Assembly: GCA_905221605.1 (NCBI GenBank)
Contig: CAJNDS010000557.1
Location: 1,278,579-1,342,578, forward strand
DNA: 64,000 bases
Source of the DNA: Symbiodinium natans
Taxonomy: Eukaryota > Sar > Dinophyceae > Suessiales > Symbiodiniaceae
Direction: 5' to 3'
Numbering within the stretch: position 1 is the first letter of the stretch; each line of letters starts with the position of its first letter. Position numbers and translations under genes: made by a program. The notes under the pieces are model-generated. The model was not told the DNA's origin. It saw only the letters and a program-made list of their open reading frames with translations, and searched no databases. Shown here piece by piece: positions 41,891 to 51,880 of the stretch.

Positions 41891-42130
41891 GTCCTTCCAG
41901 TTTGGGGCTGAGGGTTCAGGGTTTATAGGGTTTAGAGGGGTTTCAGGGGATGATGGGGGGGTTTATAGGGTGAGTGGGCTTCTTTCTTTTTCGGGCTCGG
42001 TCGGGGTTCTTAAGGTACCTCCATGAAATCGCCCGAATGTCTTGCTTGGGCTTAGGGCCTTTTGGCCGAGGGTCGTGGGCCTGATTCGGGCTTTGGGGCT
42101 TGGTGTTTTTAGGCAAGTTTAGGGATTTAG

Positions 42131-42172
42131 GGTTTGCACACGGTCTTCACCGACGAGGAGTGGAAGGCCGAA
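42131..42172 (+). CDS. Candidate exon fragment, unknown protein
   Basis: After GATTTAG the frame reads LHTVFTDEEWKAEGQ. The 3' boundary is unclear because a CCCTAAA array follows at once. Confidence 0.3.
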
Positions 42173-42296
42173 GGCCAACCCCTAAACCCTAAACCCTAAA
42201 CCCTAAACCCGAGACCCTAGACCCTGAACCCTGAACCCTGAACCCTAAACCCTAAACCCTAAACCCTAACTCCCGGGCCGCTCCCTCGCCTACAAG

Positions 42297-42573
42297 ACTC
42301 AGACCGAGAAGCCGGGTGCTGCCGTGAAGGTCTGCAGAGGAAGGGGGCTTACCTGCTGTTCCCTCAAGAAGAACACCAAGAAGAACGTATTCGAATTGGG
42401 CCTTTCCGATGCATTTCGTCTGGGTCAAGGACATAGCTCCCTCACTCCGTGAGAAGCTCACCTTCTTCAATGAGGAGCACGAAGGGCCCAGTTCTGCTGT
42501 CCGGTCCAAGAAGCGAGTCAAGGCAAAGCCGTCTCCCAAGCTCAAGAAACGGGCCCGTGGTTCCAACGCGTGA
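42297..42573 (+). CDS. Gene model with a very basic C-terminus, stop TGA 42571
   Basis: After CGCCTACAAG the frame reads TQTEKPGAAVK. Downstream frames give KKNTKKN and, after 42430, DIAPSLREKLTFFNEEHEG then SKKRVKAKPSPKLKKRARGS. The two parts are in different frames. They join in phase if 42387-42429 is a 43-nt GT-AG intron, and a further 39-nt intron (42330-42368) is possible. The codons AAG, GAG and CTC are favoured. The lysine/arginine tail suggests a nuclear or nucleic-acid-binding protein (inference). The 104-codon minus frame is a shadow. Confidence 0.5.
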
Positions 42574-42829
42574 GAAAGGTCCTAAACCCTAAACCCTAAA
42601 CCCTAAACCCTAAACCCTAAACCGTTTGGCTCCTCTGAAAGAGCACAAATGAGTCCACGGTTTAGGGTTCTAGGGTTCTAGGATCCAGGGTTTCGGAGCT
42701 ATGGGGTCTGGGTCTAGGATTTTGAGTTCTCGGGCTCAACTGAACCTGAAGCTACCCCCAAAATGGCCCCTGGGGGGGGGGGACCCATGTAGGTGTTCGG
42801 TTCCCTAGCGACCACTTCAGGCCTCATCC

Positions 42830-43072
42830 ATGCAGAGTACCCCTCCAAACCTCAGTCAGCCGCCTTCCACCTCCAAATGGTCAGTTCTTTCCTTTGGGGG
42901 TCCTATTTTTTGTGTGTTTATCTTTGCAATATGGAACCGTGTAGTCAGGGACCTTACATTTCGAGAACTGCACGTATGCAGCAAGGAGCGGCGCTTCCAA
43001 GACGGTCCACCTCAGCGTCTCGGCGCGGAAGCAGTTTCTGGGGCATCTGAGTCCCACGGGACGAGTTTTTGA
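42830..43072 (+). CDS. Single-exon frame with one membrane helix, 80 codons
   Basis: The ATG frame has FGGPIFCVFIFAIWNRVVRD, a likely membrane segment followed by arginines, then ELHVCSKERRFQDGPPQRLG. The neighbouring frame from 42793 is also open for 85 codons. No family is recognised. Confidence 0.4.
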   Translation: MQSTPPNLSQPPSTSKWSVLSFGGPIFCVFIFAIWNRVVRDLTFRELHVCSKERRFQDGPPQRLGAEAVSGASESHGTSF

Positions 43073-43250
43073 AGCTTAGGGCTTCGGGCTTAGTGTTTAG
43101 GATGAGCCCTCGACCGTCAGGCAAGCACCATAACCCCTAGTGAATTGTGAGTTAATCTCCGCAGGTATGACGTTATAGAATAGAACATGGCCCTCCAAGC
43201 CCTTAACCCCAAGAAGAAGCTTGCCTCTAAACCCTAAAACCTGCCTCCAG

Positions 43251-43327
43251 AGTCCCAAGGTTTCTACGCCTCTCCCCACGAACCTTTCTGGCGGCTCTAC
43301 CCGGCGAGGGTGGTGCCTGGTGGGTGA
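43251..43327 (+). CDS. Candidate exon, unknown protein
   Basis: After CTGCCTCCAG the frame reads QGFYASPHEPFWRLYPAR, then either GT donor at 43310 or TGA at 43325. Confidence 0.45.
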
Positions 43328-43399
43328 CTTTGGCTTAGTGCGGGTTTAGGGTTTCGGGCTTCTCTTGAAGGGCTTTCAAGGGGTCAGTTTGGAACAGAA

Positions 43400-43468
43400 A
43401 ACCGAAACCCCAGCACACCCCCCCCCCCCCCCCGCCTGGAACTTGACTTGTTCTGGCCGCTGCCCAAA
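43400..43468 (+). CDS. Poly-C tract and a short candidate exon (43436-43468)
   Basis: Sixteen C are followed by a frame reading LELDLFWPLPK ending at a strong GTAAGG donor. No AG lies between the poly-C and the frame, so the acceptor is uncertain. Confidence 0.35.
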
Positions 43469-43664
43469 GTAAGGGTACAAATAGGAACCCAAACTTTGGG
43501 AAACCTTATCTGGGGCTTACTTTGGTAGGAGGTTAGGCTGTCGGGGTGGAGGGGCAGTGTAATTAGGCCCGAAAGACAAACTTACCCCAAAACACCCTTG
43601 AATATGTTACAGGGTTTTGGGGGTTGAGGGCTTTAGGGTTTAGAGGTTGAGGGGTTTAGGGTTG

Positions 43665-43780
43665 AAACCCTAAACCCTAAGCCCTAAACCTAAGCCTTAA
43701 ACCCTAAACCCTAAACCCTAAACCCTTAACCCTTAACCCTTAACCCTAAACCCTGAACCCTAAACCCTAAACCCTAAACC
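43665..43780. repeat. CCCTAAA array
   Basis: About 16 heptamers with CCCTTAA variants. It precedes the exon at 43790. Confidence 0.9.
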
Positions 43781-43789
43781 AAAGTGTAG

Positions 43790-43873
43790 CACCTGAGGTG
43801 AGTCAGCCTGCCGACATGGAGTCCGTAGCCTGGGCTGACATGCCGGAGGCATCTGGGCGACTTGAGTTTCGAG
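43790..43873 (+). CDS. Candidate exon, acidic, contains ATG
   Basis: After GTGTAG the frame reads PEVSQPADMESVAWADMPEA then SGRLEFRG, followed by TTTAGGG units. The ATG at 43816 could also be a start. Confidence 0.4.
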
Positions 43874-44094
43874 GCTGTTTGGGGTTGTGCAGGGGGTTTG
43901 GGTTTACAGGCTTTAGGGTTTAGGGTTTACGGTTTAGGGTTTAGGGTTGTAGCTTTTCGTTTTTTTGTTGGTGGGACGTTGGTGGGGGCGGGGGTGGGTG
44001 AGTGGTGGGGCCGGGACTTATTGGGGTCAAAGGTGTTAGGGTCTTAATCGGTGCAAACATGGGGTTCGGGGCGCAGGGGGTGAAGGTTTGTCAG

Positions 44095-44342
44095 AAGAAT
44101 TGTGGCTGTTCTCCCCCAGAAGCTACAGCCTCAGCTGGGCTTGCGGCGATTAGCCCGAAATCCAAAGCCCAAAACCCCAAAACCCGAAAGACCCAAACCC
44201 CTAAACCGCACAACCCTAAACCCTACACCTCAATCCCCAAAAGGGAAGTCTCCTGACGAAGCCCGCGATCCTCGCAGCACTGCCACTGCCGCTGGCTGAT
44301 CCGACACCCTGGCACCTCGGGCACATACCAAAGAGGGCTAAA
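44095..44342 (+). CDS. Two candidate exons, unknown protein
   Basis: 44095-44163 (after TTGTCAG) reads KNCGCSPPEATASAGLAAIS. 44262-44342 (after GACGAAG) reads ILAALPLPLADPTPWHLGHI and PKRAK, ending exactly at GTTTAGAG. Both can be phase 0. The second is the stronger. Confidence 0.4.
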
Positions 44343-44495
44343 GTTTAGAGTTTAGAGTTTAGGGTTTTGGGTTTTGGGTTTAGGGTTTAGGGTTAAGGAA
44401 CGGGGTTGAGGTTTGGTGTGACTGCAGGGTTTCGGGTTCGGGGTCAGGGTTCAAGGGCTGAGTGTTCACGGAGTCAAAAAGGTTTAAGAGCCTGT

Positions 44496-44668
44496 CTAGC
44501 AGAAACGATCACGGGGGCGTGTCACCACGACCAATTTTTTGCTCTGACTCAACTTTTTGGACTGACCACAACCAGGCTTTAGCAACAACACCAGTGATGC
44601 CCCGGAGGGAGGCGATAAGCCTTTTCACCCTTCCAACGCTACGGTGTCGAGGTTCTGCTCAAGACTAG
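44496..44668 (+). CDS. Candidate coding segment, unknown protein
   Basis: The frame reads PIFCSDSTFWTDHNQALATT and PRREAISLFTLPTLRCRGSA to TAG. An alternative frame over 44504-44572 (HHDQFFALTQLFGLTTT) followed by a splice at ACCAG is equally plausible. Confidence 0.35.
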
Positions 44669-44741
44669 CACTAGCATATTGAATGACCCACTGTCAGCAG
44701 GAACGTATTGGGAAATGATATCTCGCGAATAATCCACCAAG

Positions 44742-44900
44742 AAATGTGCCTACGAGCAGCTGCCTGCAACCGGCAGAGATAGAGGATGTCACATCGAGCA
44801 TGGAAACACGACGAGCTGGCTGTGCCCCCCCCCCCCCTGTCCCCCTCACCCACCCTCTGGTGAAGCAGTAGCGACTCAAGGAGGTTCCATGTCGGGCTGA
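44742..44900 (+). CDS. Candidate terminal exon, 52 codons
   Basis: After CACCAAG the frame reads KCAYEQLPATGRDRGCHIEH, GNTTSWLC, a proline run from 12 C, then SGEAVATQGGSMSG and TGA at 44898. Confidence 0.4.
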   Translation, partial: KCAYEQLPATGRDRGCHIEHGNTTSWLCPPPPCPPHPPSGEAVATQGGSMSG

Positions 44901-45343
44901 GTCGAGCTCGTCACTGAAAGTCAGCCATCATACCACAGGACGGCTATCATGCCTCCACACTCAGGAAACAATACCACCCATCCTAAACCCTAAACCCTAC
45001 TCCCTAAAACATACAGCCGCACATGGTCTTGGAGGTGGGGTGATCAGGGTTCGCAGGTTTTAGGGATTTAGTGAGTTAGGTTTTATGGTGTGGGCCCTAG
45101 GGCCTTAAGGTTTGCAGCCAAGAGCCCCAGACCCTGTAAAGAAAGAACACAACTGAAGTCCATACACCCCCCAAACTCCCTGAAGCCCCAACCCCTAAAC
45201 CCAAAACCCTAACACCCTAAAGGCCAGGGCTACCCTTAATCCGCACCGCAGCGGATGCCGGCCAGGAGACTGCTTGGGGCAGGGGGGCTGGGTTCGTTTG
45301 GAGTTTTGGGGTTTAGGGGCTTTTGGGGTTTGCAGTTCAGGGG

Positions 45344-45451
45344 TTGAGATGTTCCCCCTATACCAACAGTCCTTTAGAGGGATTCTATTGGGGGGGGGGG
45401 GGGTACTATAATCCAAATTACGGACTGTTAGTATAAGTTGCAACATCCCAA
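45344..45451. mobile_element. MITE family A, copy 2
   Basis: TTGAGATGTTCCCCCTA at the left and AACATCCCAA at the right form the terminal inverted repeat. A second, inner inverted repeat is AACAGTCC / GGACTGTT. A 14-base G run sits near the centre. Same family as 10442-10539 and 57602-57707. Confidence 0.7.
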
Positions 45452-45495
45452 ACGGGTTTTAAGGGAGACCGAGAGCCCTAAGTCTATTGTTTCAG

Positions 45496-45792
45496 GTTGG
45501 GGCCGATGAGGATGAGGCTTGGGGTTCCATGTTAGGGGCTTGGGGCTTGGGGTTCGTGGTCTTGGGTGTGTGATAATCAAGAGGTCGGCCGAAACCCTAA
45601 ACCCGAAACCCTAGACCCTAAACCCGAAACCCTAAACCCTAGACCCTAGACCCGGGACCCTAAACCCTACGCCCCAAACCCGAAACCCTTCACCACCGAA
45701 AACAGGAGATGTTCGTCTGGGCCTTGTTTGCGACCGCTGCTGTGGCTGCATCATCCACCCCGACCGAGGGCGCGGAGGATCCTTTTGGTTGA
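45496..45792 (+). CDS. Two candidate exons (45496-45523, 45706-45792)
   Basis: The first is 28 nt after TTTCAG, reading VGADEDEAW. The second follows AACAG and, in phase 0, reads EMFVWALFATAAVAASSTPT then an acidic end and TGA. In the phase set by the first exon it reads LGLVCDRCCGCIIHPDRGR instead. Gene membership is undecided. Confidence 0.35.
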
Positions 45793-45840
45793 GGTTGAGA
45801 CTTTGACCCGACCCCTCACCCCTCCCCCTGAATGAAAAGA

Positions 45841-46370
45841 TTTAGGGTTTAGTGTTCAGGGTTTAGGGTTTAGGGTTTAGGGTTTAGGGTTTAGGGTTTA
45901 GGGCCACCACACACAGAATTCAGCGGTTGGCAAATCTGAGAAAAGATATAAATGTCACGCCTCATGTTCATCCCCAAACCGGCAAGCCACATCCCATTTT
46001 TTATTGCAGCGGGCCAACACCCTATATACCCTAAACCCCTAAACCCTAAACCCTGGACCCGAAATCACACGCAGGAGCCAGCCAACTGTGAGCCGGAGTT
46101 TCCTGAGCCCTGAAAGCAGGGTTTACTTTAGGAGCTTGGGGCTTAGGCCGTAGAGTTTATGGTTCAGGTTTTTGGGGGCGCAGGACCCGTGTTCCCTTAG
46201 GTACGGGGTGATGTTATAGTGATCAAGCCTTAAACAGGGGGTGCAAGATCGCTTGTGCCTGTGTTTCGAAGATGAGGCCTTGGTGTTTGTAGCAGACCGG
46301 GACAAGTAGAACCCTAAACCGAGCCTAAACCCGCACCCTGAGTGCCCCCAACCACTGTAGCCCCCCCCTG
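45841..46370. other. TTTAGGG array then no clear gene
   Basis: TTTAGGG units lie at 45841-45902 and CCCTAAA units near 46030. No supported frame. Confidence 0.6.
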
Positions 46371-46374
46371 AGAG

Positions 46375-46602
46375 ATCTCCACACCAAGCTGGGCTTCGTA
46401 AACCTGGGACGAGTACTTTAGATGGATGAGGAGTGGGGTTTTTAGGGTTTAGGTCAGGGCTTAGGGTCTAGGCTTCTGGCTTAGGATTGGGTGAGGTTGC
46501 TGTGGATTTTGGGGCCATGAGACCTGTCAGCACATGTTGCTGGCGGATGACGTGTGCTGCCGCAAGGTGCTAAACAGCACCTGGAGCTCCAGGCTCTGCT
46601 GA
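46375..46602 (+). CDS. Two-exon model ending at TGA 46600, unknown protein
   Basis: 46375-46412 reads LHTKLGFVNLGR and ends before GTACTT. 46531-46602 follows CTGTCAG, reads LLADDVCCRKVLNSTWSSRL and stops. They join in phase 0. A GC donor before the last residues is also possible. Confidence 0.4.
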
Positions 46603-46712
46603 GAAGCTCCCCTAAACCCTAAATCCTAAACCCGAAGCTCTAAGCCCTAAGCCCTATAAACCCTAAAAACCCTAAAAACCCTAAAAACCCTAAACCTTGC
46701 ATGGCATTGCAG

Positions 46713-46831
46713 ACCAAAGTGTTTGCACAAAGACGGCCATGCCAATAACTACAGTCCCCCCCCCCCCCCACTCTCCCCCCACAGCGTCGGAAAAAGGAGC
46801 CCATTTTGAGTGGCAACTTAGCCTTGGCCCT
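46713..46831 (+). CDS. Two candidate exons around a poly-C tract
   Basis: 46713-46742 (after CATTGCAG) reads TKVFAQRRPC. 46785-46831 follows a poly-C/CTCT tract ending CCACAG and reads RRKKEPILSGNLALA before a GC donor at the CCCTAAA array. The poly-C is in the position of a polypyrimidine tract. Confidence 0.35.
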
Positions 46832-46936
46832 GCAAACCCTACCCCTAAACCCTAAACCCTAAACCCTAAACCCTAAACCCTAAACCCTAAACCCTAAACC
46901 CTAAACCCTAAACCCTAAACCCTCAGCTCTCCTTAG

Positions 46937-47263
46937 GGCGCCCCGAATACCGCAAAAGAAGCCTCCTGCTCCTGGGAAGGCGCTTTGAAGATATCCTGGA
47001 AACGATCCGTAGCTGGGAAGGCTCTGCGGCCAGCCGCAAGGCAGGGGAACATCCAAGTTCTTTCGGGTTCAGGGTTTAGGGCTTAGGGCTTAGGGTTTAG
47101 GGCTAGTGTTTCTTAGTCTTTTTTTTGTCTGCGGGTATTGGGGGATGTTGGTGGCTTGTAGTTGCAAAGGGGCCCAGGCTTCGGCGAAGCTTTTAATGCC
47201 AGGGGCGTTTTGTTGAGCTTGGCCTTGTCATCAAGAAGTGGAAGCCTTGCACCGAAGCCCTAA
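46937..47263 (+). CDS. Two-exon model ending at TAA 47261, unknown protein
   Basis: 46937-47056 follows CTCTCCTTAG and codes 40 residues including EYRKRSLLLLGRRFEDILET and RSWEGSAASRKAGEHP. 47178-47263 follows GCCCAG, joins in phase 1 (A|GC, Ser) and reads GEAFNARGVLLSLALSSRSG before a TAA inside CCCTAAA. The first exon is amphipathic and one of the most protein-like islands. The preceding CCCTAAA array (46842-46921) and following heptamers fit the intron pattern. Confidence 0.55.
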
Positions 47264-47331
47264 ACCCTAAACCCTAAACCCTGAAAGGAGCTCTGAACAG
47301 CGACTTAGCATCCTGAGTCCTACGTGTGCAG

Positions 47332-47368
47332 AAAGTTGTCCCAGAGGCCCTTCCCCCAAGGCACAGCG
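47332..47368 (+). CDS. Candidate exon, unknown protein
   Basis: After GTGCAG the frame reads KVVPEALPPRHS and ends at GTAAAC. It is followed by mixed CCCCAAA and CCCTAAA units (47405-47521). Confidence 0.35.
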
Positions 47369-47533
47369 GTAAACCCTGTAATCCTAAACCCTGCAATCCT
47401 AAAATCCTGTAACCCTAAACCCCAAACCCTAAACCCTAAACCCCAAACCCTAAACCCTAAACCCTAAACCCCAAACCCTAAACCCTAAACCCTAAACCCT
47501 AAACCCTAAACCCTAAACCCTCTAAAGCCCCAG

Positions 47534-47810
47534 ACGCCTCCCAAGGCTTGCGAGGCTACTGTTGAGAAAAGAGTTGGGAGTTGGGCCTCCGGGTTCTTGG
47601 ACCATTTCCTGTGGGCTTATAGTGTTTAGTTTATTATGGTTTAAGGTTTAGGGTTTAAGGTCTAGGATTTAGGGTTTAGGGTTTAGGGTTTAGGGTTTAG
47701 GGTTTAGGGTTTAGGGTTTAGGGTTTAGGGCCGGCCATTTCTTGCGCACAGCTTCCACTGTCCGTGGACGCTTTGCACTACTAGCCTGCTTATGGCTTAA
47801 GAAGGCTTAG
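47534..47810 (+). CDS. Two-exon model ending at TAG 47808, unknown protein
   Basis: 47534-47621 (after GCCCCAG) reads PKACEATVEKRVGSWASGFL and DHFLWAY. 47752-47810 (after GCGCACAG) joins in phase 1 (A|CT, Thr) and reads STVRGRFALLACLWLKKA then a stop. The intron opens GTGTTTAG and ends with TTTAGGG units and a short unique tail. Confidence 0.5.
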
Positions 47811-47970
47811 GGCGGGTTTGGGGCGTTTAGGGCTTGCGGTGGGGTTCCTAGGTTTCAGGGTTTAGGGGTTCTAGGTTTCCGGATTTAGGGTTCAGGGTTT
47901 CCAGGTTTCGGTTTAGGGTTGAGGGTTTAGGGTTTCTAGCTTTCAGGGTTTGGGGTTTGAACCCGTTTAG

Positions 47971-48231
47971 ATGGCTGCGGGCGCGAAGACCTTCCAACAA
48001 ACACCTGAAGCCGCCTGGACTTCTGAGCTGTTGTTGCAGAAATTGCTGTGCCAGCCGTGCAAGAAGCTGCTGGGACCGGCCTTGGGGGTTTAGGGTTTAG
48101 GGTTTAGGGTTTAGGGTTTAGGGCTACAGTCTTGCTCTGCCGGACTTGACATCTCAGCTCCTCGAGCACAATCTCTGCGACTGGAAGCATGCACCTCGAT
48201 GCTCCGCAACGCTCAGGAAGTGGTATGCTGA
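47971..48231 (+). CDS. Two-exon gene, ATG 47971 to TGA 48229, 72 aa
   Basis: 47971-48087 begins ATG directly after TTTAG and codes 39 residues: MAAGAKTFQQTPEAAWTSEL then LLQKLLCQPCKKLLGPALG. 48130-48231 (after GGCTACAG) codes 33 residues including DISAPRAQSLRLEACTSMLR before TGA. They join in phase 0. The intron (48088-48129) is only TTTAGGG units plus CTACAG. A GT donor (GTATGC) just before the stop means a further exon is possible. No family is recognised. Confidence 0.55.
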
Positions 48232-48459
48232 AGCATCTACATTGCTGGGACTTGGAACCCTAAACCCTAACTAGCGAAATAAATGCCCGAAATGCCCTAA
48301 ATACACCCGAAACACACCAGAAACACCCTAAATACCCGACATGCCCAAAACACCCTAAACACCCTAAATACCCTAAATACCCTAAATACCGTAAATACCC
48401 TAAACCCTAACTAGCCCAATACCTGAAACGCCCTGAACACCCGAAACCCTACACCAAAG

Positions 48460-48519
48460 AGCGTGGTCGAAGCACCGAGTTTCCAGATCGGCGATAAGAT
48501 TATCGAATCCCGATCCTAA
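48460..48519 (+). CDS. Candidate exon, unknown protein
   Basis: After ACCAAAG the frame reads SVVEAPSFQIGDKIIESRS then TAA. Preceded by unusual ACCCTAAAT and ACACCCTAA variants (48290-48400). Confidence 0.4.
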   Translation, partial: SVVEAPSFQIGDKIIESRS

Positions 48520-48650
48520 GCCCTAAACACGACTGAGCCCTAAACCCTAATTCCTAAACCCTAAACCCTAAACCCTAAACCCTAAACCCTAAACCCTAAA
48601 CCCTAAACCCTAAACCCTATTTCCCTAACCCGATTACCCCCAAACCTAAG

Positions 48651-48737
48651 TCGCCTCTTTGGCCGGGAGGCTCTCGGGACCGACTCCCGGAAAGGCCAGA
48701 TCGTGGAGGGCCTGCCTCGTGGCCGGATTCTGCTCGG
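48651..48737 (+). CDS. Candidate exon, unknown protein
   Basis: After CCTAAG, phase 2, the frame reads RLFGREALGTDSRKGQIVEG then LPRGRILL and ends at the start of a TTTGGGG/TTTAGGG array. Codon usage and charge are convincing. Confidence 0.5.
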
Positions 48738-49499
48738 GTTTGGGGTTTGGGGTTTGGGGTTTGGGGTTTAGGGTTTAGGGTTTAGGGTTTAGGGTTTAGG
48801 GTTTAGCGTCTTGTTCTCTGTTGCGGTTGGGGTGTAAATGAGGCATTTAGGGTCCCCGGTCACTTCGTTTAGGCTCGCCGTGCGACATTTCTATTTTTCC
48901 CTTCTTGGGTTTAAGAGCTTCATTTCCAGGAATATTTTTCTAAGGGTCTTAAGGGCCATCCTTGGGGGTTGTGGCCCTATAGATTCTCAACCCTAATACC
49001 CCTCACGTGGTAGCTGTGGGGTTTCTGAGGCTTTCAGGCTTGTCTTGGCAGCCTGTGCTGAAGCCAGAGGGCCCTAAACCCTAAACCCTAAAGGTTCAGG
49101 GGTACATCTTGGTGCTTTACACCCCCGGTAGAAAGACAAGCTCCCCAACTGCCCTACGCCCTTCTTAGGAAACACTCAACCCGAATTCAACCCTAATCAG
49201 AACCGCAAGTACCCCAACGCTCGCAATTCCCAGCCGTCCCAGACCCCCCCCCCTCTCCCCCCCCCTCTAGAACCACTCAGCCCTCGACCCCTGCAAAGCC
49301 TCAGGAACCTCATGGCTCGCGATCTTGTAAGAGCCTGAAATCTGCTGTTTTTGGTCGGGCTTTCTGGTGGCCCGAAACCCACTAAACGCCCCGCATAAGA
49401 TTCTCAAAGAACCTGCAAAAACACGGGCCTGTACCATGTCCTCCACAAAATCTTTCTAAAGCTCTGAACCCTGAACAGAAAAATCCCTGTCAGAGATAG

Positions 49500-49897
49500 A
49501 TTCGCACGGCTTTTTCCCATAAGGCTCGCTGGAGCAAAAGTGCCGGAACTTGCCAACGCGCTGAAGGCTCTTCGAGCTGTTTCCGTTTCCTTGAGGTCGG
49601 GTAGAGTTCGGTGGGGGTACGTTAAGGCTAAGGCCCCAAGCCTTACACCCTAAACCTAAACTCTTGGGACTTTCGGATGAATGGTTCAATGAGTTTCGAG
49701 ACTCTTTCGGATGTAGATCTTCGAAGTGAAGATCGAGCTGCGACTTCTGCGTGCTCAGCTTGGAAAGTGCAGGTCAGTGGCTTGAGTTCTATAGCTCCCT
49801 TATAGGAACTCTTTGTGCTTTTATTTGTATAAAAACCCAAGCCAAAGCGAATGTTAGAAATATTATTCTTTGTATTCGGGTTCGAAGGGGAGTATAG
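49500..49897 (+). CDS. Three-exon model ending at TAG 49895, unknown protein
   Basis: 49500-49595 reads TAFSHKARWSKSAGTCQRAE. 49717-49772 (after GATGTAG) reads IFEVKIELRLLRAQLGKC before AG|GTCAGT. 49795-49897 reads LIGTLCAFICIKTQAKANVR and stops. Phases are 0 then 2. The last intron would be only 22 nt, so exons 2 and 3 may not belong together. Confidence 0.4.
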
Positions 49898-49934
49898 AGT
49901 TCGGGTGTAATATCATTCGAGCGCCTGTGAGGTG

Positions 49935-50024
49935 ATGTACGTGGATTATCTCCCTCTCCGGCTGGGTGGCGAGCCTCTGCCAGAACTCCCTGCAGGTCCC
50001 ATACCCTCCAGCCCTGATTCTTAA
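49935..50024 (+). CDS. Short ATG frame, 29 codons
   Basis: It reads MYVDYLPLRLGGEPLPELPA, with a GT donor after that segment or TAA at 50022. It may be a first exon. Confidence 0.35.
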   Translation: MYVDYLPLRLGGEPLPELPAGPIPSSPDS

Positions 50025-50206
50025 CACCACGAAGCCTGAAGCCTCTAAGCCGTAATCTCGTAATCCCCTAAAGTCCTAACTCCTAATTTCTGTTTAAATC
50101 CCTTGAGCATGCAGATTTGTAGTCCCTGGACGCCAAACTCTTAGCCCTATAGTCCTTGTGTTTTATTGACCGCCCCTGAATCTGTTGAAATGCACGGTTT
50201 GCCGAG

Positions 50207-51101
50207 GAAAGCACGTATTCGTTTTAGAAACATGGCGGGGCGTGAATCTCGCCAGACATTCTTTTGGACACGCGTATCTTTCCAAGGTCTTTGCATGCGT
50301 GTTTCTCGGGTCGGCTGGCAACATAGGCGTTCTCATCGTTCCAGCATGGATGCTCTGGCCAATGGTGTGCTGGCAACATGGATGTTTAGGGTTTAGGGTT
50401 TACGGTTTGGGGTTTAGGGTTTAGGGTCAGTTTAGGGTTTAGGGTGTAGGGTTTAGGGTTTAGGGTTTTTATCGTCCGGGCATGTATTCTCCTGGCCAAT
50501 GGATGCACCAGCAGTAATGTAAGGGCTTGAGATCAGTGTCTCGGGGCTTGGGGGGCGTTTGCGTTCCCCAAGCGAACCCATGCCACAAAGCCTAAGCAGT
50601 AAACCTTAGCATCAACCCTTTTTGACCCTAAACCCCTAAAGCCCTATAAGCCTTACCACACAAGCTTTCTCAGCCGTAACCCCTTTGCCCTATAAGCCCC
50701 AAACCCTGAACACCTACGCCCTATAAGCCTTAAATCGCCCCAAGCCCCTTTGCCCTGCCGTAAAACAAAAAGCAACTAATTCCCTAAGCCCTGTAACCCA
50801 AACCCTCTTACCTCTACAGCCCTACAAGGCTTATAAGCCCCAAACCCTGTAAGCCTTACCCATAAAGCCCCAGGAGCCTTCTAAACCCCCAAACCCCTAC
50901 ACCCTGTAGGCCTTACCCCTACAAGCCCTAGAAGCCTTATAAACCCTAATCCCTATAAGCCTCGTAAACCCTAAGCCCCTAAACCCTAAGCCCTCAGCCT
51001 GACACTTCCCCCCTCTGACCCCTCTGAGCCTCGGTTCGACTCAGGACTTGATCTTCAAGATCGCACGGCAGTTCATGGCTGACAACGGCGCGTCGCCCTA
51101 G
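50207..51101 (+). CDS. Three-exon membrane protein gene ending at TAG 51099
   Basis: Exons are 50207-50390, 50464-50518 (donor GTAAGG) and 51045-51101. Phases are 2 (GG|G) then 0. Exon 1 reads VNLARHSFGHAYLSKVFACV then a hydrophobic FLGSAGNIGVLIVPAWMLWP, probably one or two membrane segments. Exon 2 reads VFIVRACILLANGCTSSN. Exon 3 reads LIFKIARQFMADNGASP. The first intron (73 nt) is TTTAGGG variants throughout and its acceptor is the TTTAG of the repeat itself. Exon 2 resembles the end of exon 1, suggesting duplication. The frame is open upstream to about 50170 and the start is unknown. Confidence 0.55.
50600..51000. repeat. CCCTATAAGCC-type degenerate repeats
   Basis: Irregular CCCTATAAGC, CCCTGTAAGC and CCCTAAGC units, the degenerate 3' part of an intron of the preceding gene. 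Confidence 0.7.
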
Positions 51102-51250
51102 CCCCAAACGCCCTCAGGCCCTCAGGCCCTAAGCCCTAAGCCTTCGTGTTCAGGGCTATAGGGTCCTTAACCCCAACCCCCTACCCTAAACGCTATAAGC
51201 CCCAAGCTTTTGCCAGATCTTGGCTCCAAAAACGTGGCCACGGCCCCTAG

Positions 51251-51330
51251 CCCTGAGTCTGTGCGCCGGCTTGGCTGGTCTCCGTCTCACGGTTTTTTTC
51301 GCGCCATCAGCAGATGACTGCCTTAAGTGA
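51251..51330 (+). CDS. Candidate terminal exon, hydrophobic
   Basis: After GCCCCTAG the frame reads LSLCAGLAGLRLTVFFAPSA and stops at 51330. A GT donor overlaps the stop. Confidence 0.35.
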
Positions 51331-51494
51331 CTGTCACCGACACGTGGGCTGCTTCCAACCTCTGTTTGTATGGGTCATTGGGTTTTCAAAGTGTCTCGGA
51401 ATATGAACCCTGAGCCCTGAACCCTATAGGGTTGAGAGGGTCGGGGGCGTGGAGTTGGAAAGCTACCCTGCCATTTCGGCGCTTGGGCGGTCCC

Positions 51495-51753
<259 letters not shown>

Positions 51754-51763
51754 GCACGCGGAG

Positions 51764-51880
51764 GTTGTGGCAAGGGGATGCAGGATCGCAGAAGCAATGT
51801 ATCTCCTAAACCCATCGGCGAAGCTAAAGCAGCTTCAAGAATGCTCCACCCTAAGCATCGCTCCTGAGATGCTTTCATGA
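51764..51880 (+). CDS. Candidate terminal exon, 38 codons
   Basis: After GCGGAG the frame reads RGCRIAEAMYLLNPSAKLKQ then LQECSTLSIAPEMLS and TGA. The helix-like composition and the pyrimidine tract upstream support it. Confidence 0.5.
   Translation, partial: VVARGCRIAEAMYLLNPSAKLKQLQECSTLSIAPEMLS

Noticed and set aside
43811-43832. Relict dinoflagellate spliced-leader sequence (TCCGTAGCC)
   Set aside because: Only nine bases match before it diverges, and the stretch is part of an open coding island.
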